Assembly: GCA_019239815.1 (NCBI GenBank)
Contig: JAFAZL010000297.1
Span: 1-7,133, forward strand
Length of the DNA: 7,133 bases
Direction of reading: 5' to 3'
Source of the DNA: Acidobacteriota bacterium
GTDB lineage: Bacteria > Acidobacteriota > Terriglobia > Acidoferrales > UBA7541
The notes beneath the pieces were generated by a model. That model worked only from the letters and a program-made list of their open reading frames with translations. It had not been told where the DNA came from and made no database searches. Both the position numbers and the translations under genes were made by a program. Shown here one piece after another: positions 5,912 through 7,133 of the stretch (within the stretch, counting starts at the first letter, position 1; every line of letters begins with the position of its first letter).

Positions 5912-7133
5912 TTAGCGATCGCCGATGGAAAAGAGTTGGAACTCGCGGATTTTGGCGGCGTCTGTGGAACTAAGGATATTTAGGCGGACGCGAGAGGCGG
6001 TTTGCGCGGGGAAGCTCTCGATACGCTTGTGGCCGATGGAGTGGTCGGCTGCGACGGATTTCCAAGTGGTGCCGTCCCAAATTTCGATGCGGAAGGATTG
6101 GACGTGCTGACCGTTGGCTAGGCGTTCCATGATGAGGGCGTGATCGAAGGTGATGGGCTTGGCGAAATTTACTTCTAGCGTGGAGTGGTGCGAGCCGCGG
6201 GGTGCGGACCAGAAGGTGTCGGGATCGTTGTCGAGGGCGCGTTCGACATCGAGGTCATGTTGCGCATGCTCGCGCGACAAATTGTTGTTTGCGCCGTAAC
6301 GCTTGGCGATGGCGGCGCCGAATTCCTCGAGGCGCTTCGCGTCATTGTCGGGCAAGAGGCCGCGATTGTCGGGCGCGAGGCCTAGCATGAGTTGGCCGCC
6401 GCGGCCGATGGTTTGGTCGTAGAGGGTGAGCAAGTCGGGGAGCGACTTGACTGAAGCTTCGTCGTTGGGATGCCAGAACCAGTGAAGCTTGCGCAAAGGC
6501 GTGTCGGCTTCAGCGGGGCGCCAGCGGAGGTAGCCGTGGCGGTCGATGACGTTCCAGTTGTCGGGCGCGACGACACCGGCTTCGTTGCCGACCCAGCGGA
6601 TATCGCCGTATTCGAAGAGGCCGGTGTCGGCGAAGACGAGCGTGTTGGGCTGATAGGTGCGGAGTTCTTCGATGATGTGAGGGAAATTGTAGACGTGTCC
6701 GGCGCTGCCGGCGCCGTCGAGCCAGAACTCGGTCAGCTCGCCGTAGTGCTGCGCGAGTTCATCCAGTTCGGCTGCGTAATATTTGTCGTACTCGGCGGAG
6801 TTGCTGTAGCGCGGCTCGTGACGATCCCACGGTGAGAGATAAACGCCAAACTTCAGCCCGTGTTTTCGCGCGGCGGCGGCGACTTCAGCGACGACATCGC
6901 CTTTGCCGTCTTTCCAGGGGCTGCTCTTCACGCTGTAGTTCGTTTGCTCTGTGGGCCACAGGCAAAACCCATCGTGATGTTTTGCCACCATGACGACGTA
7001 TTTGGCGCCCGCGGCTGTCATCGTGCGCATCCATTGTGCGGAATCGAAGGCGGTGGGATTGAAGACGCTGGGATCGGCAGTGCCGTCGCCCCATTCGCGA
7101 TCCATGAAGGTGTTGGGACCGAAGTGGATGATC
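5912..7133 (-). CDS. GH29 alpha-L-fucosidase with C-terminal F5/8-type domain, 5' end cut by the window
   Basis: Hydrolyses alpha-linked L-fucose from glycans. About 406 residues are visible and the frame runs off the right edge: the Met at 7103-7105 is internal, because 'IIHFGPNTF' directly before it belongs to the conserved GH29 N-terminus. Numbering from that Met, 'VAKHHDGFCLWPT' lies at 40-52, and the nucleophile is probably D130 in 'EFWLDGAG' (codon 6716-6718). E175 in 'RWVGNEAG' (codon 6581-6583), 45 residues later, is the likely acid/base. This motif resembles the GH29-B group, which prefers alpha-1,3/1,4-linked fucose; that assignment is from memory of the family. Residues about 285-397 form a discoidin/CBM32-like beta-sandwich ('ALDNDPDTFWSAP' to 'KIREFQLFSIGD') that usually binds sugars. 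A signal peptide cannot be judged because the N-terminus is missing. The small anchored protein gene follows 58 nt downstream. Confidence 0.95.
   Translation of the reverse strand, partial: IIHFGPNTFMDREWGDGTADPSVFNPTAFDSAQWMRTMTAAGAKYVVMVAKHHDGFCLWPTEQTNYSVKSSPWKDGKGDVVAEVAAAARKHGLKFGVYLSPWDRHEPRYSNSAEYDKYYAAELDELAQHYGELTEFWLDGAGSAGHVYNFPHIIEELRTYQPNTLVFADTGLFEYGDIRWVGNEAGVVAPDNWNVIDRHGYLRWRPAEADTPLRKLHWFWHPNDEASVKSLPDLLTLYDQTIGRGGQLMLGLAPDNRGLLPDNDAKRLEEFGAAIAKRYGANNNLSREHAQHDLDVERALDNDPDTFWSAPRGSHHSTLEVNFAKPITFDHALIMERLANGQHVQSFRIEIWDGTTWKSVAADHSIGHKRIESFPAQTASRVRLNILSSTDAAKIREFQLFSIGDR

Noticed and set aside
7103..7105. ATG as the start of the fucosidase
   Set aside because: The nine codons before it read IIHFGPNTF, part of the conserved GH29 N-terminal strand, so the true start is beyond the right edge.
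1..7133. CRISPR, toxin-antitoxin, phage or transposon components
   Set aside because: No direct-repeat array, terminal inverted repeats, transposase or integrase motifs or small paired toxin-like genes were seen on either strand.

Overview
The window is about 7.1 kb of moderately GC-rich bacterial DNA, densely coding, with genes on both strands. A Tat-exported beta-propeller, a berberine-bridge-type flavin oxidase, a GreB-type factor and a GH29 fucosidase with an F5/8-type C-terminal domain suggest a free-living, polysaccharide-using Gram-negative soil bacterium. My best guess is Acidobacteriota, but this rests on the overall look of the genes and no marker fixes it. I see no tRNA, rRNA, CRISPR array, insertion sequence or phage gene.

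Left block (122-4009, all on the minus strand). In transcription order: a cytoplasmic FAD-linked oxidoreductase (PCMH plus BBE domains, 452 aa), a Tat-signal protein with seven propeller-like repeats (about 451 aa), and a second seven-repeat protein without a signal peptide (365 aa). Gaps are 63 nt and 12 nt, so this looks like one transcription unit read leftward from a promoter in 4010-4252. The two propeller proteins have no function I can name.

Middle block (4253-5276, plus strand). A glyoxalase/VOC-fold protein gene, broken by a one-base frameshift near 4384, is followed after 14 nt by a GreB-type transcript cleavage factor gene. A hairpin plus T-run at the end of greB may be its terminator.

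Right block (5092-7133, minus strand). A GH29 alpha-L-fucosidase, cut by the right edge of the window, is followed by a small secreted or membrane-anchored protein of unknown function. The latter's frame runs 185 bp into greB antisense. One extra base in a T5 run (5285-5289) would instead end it exactly at the greB stop, so the long tail is probably a frameshift product.

The main points for a second look are the uncharacterised tandem propeller pair beside the flavin oxidase and the two independent single-base lesions. I found no convincing sign of a wholly new defence or mobile system.
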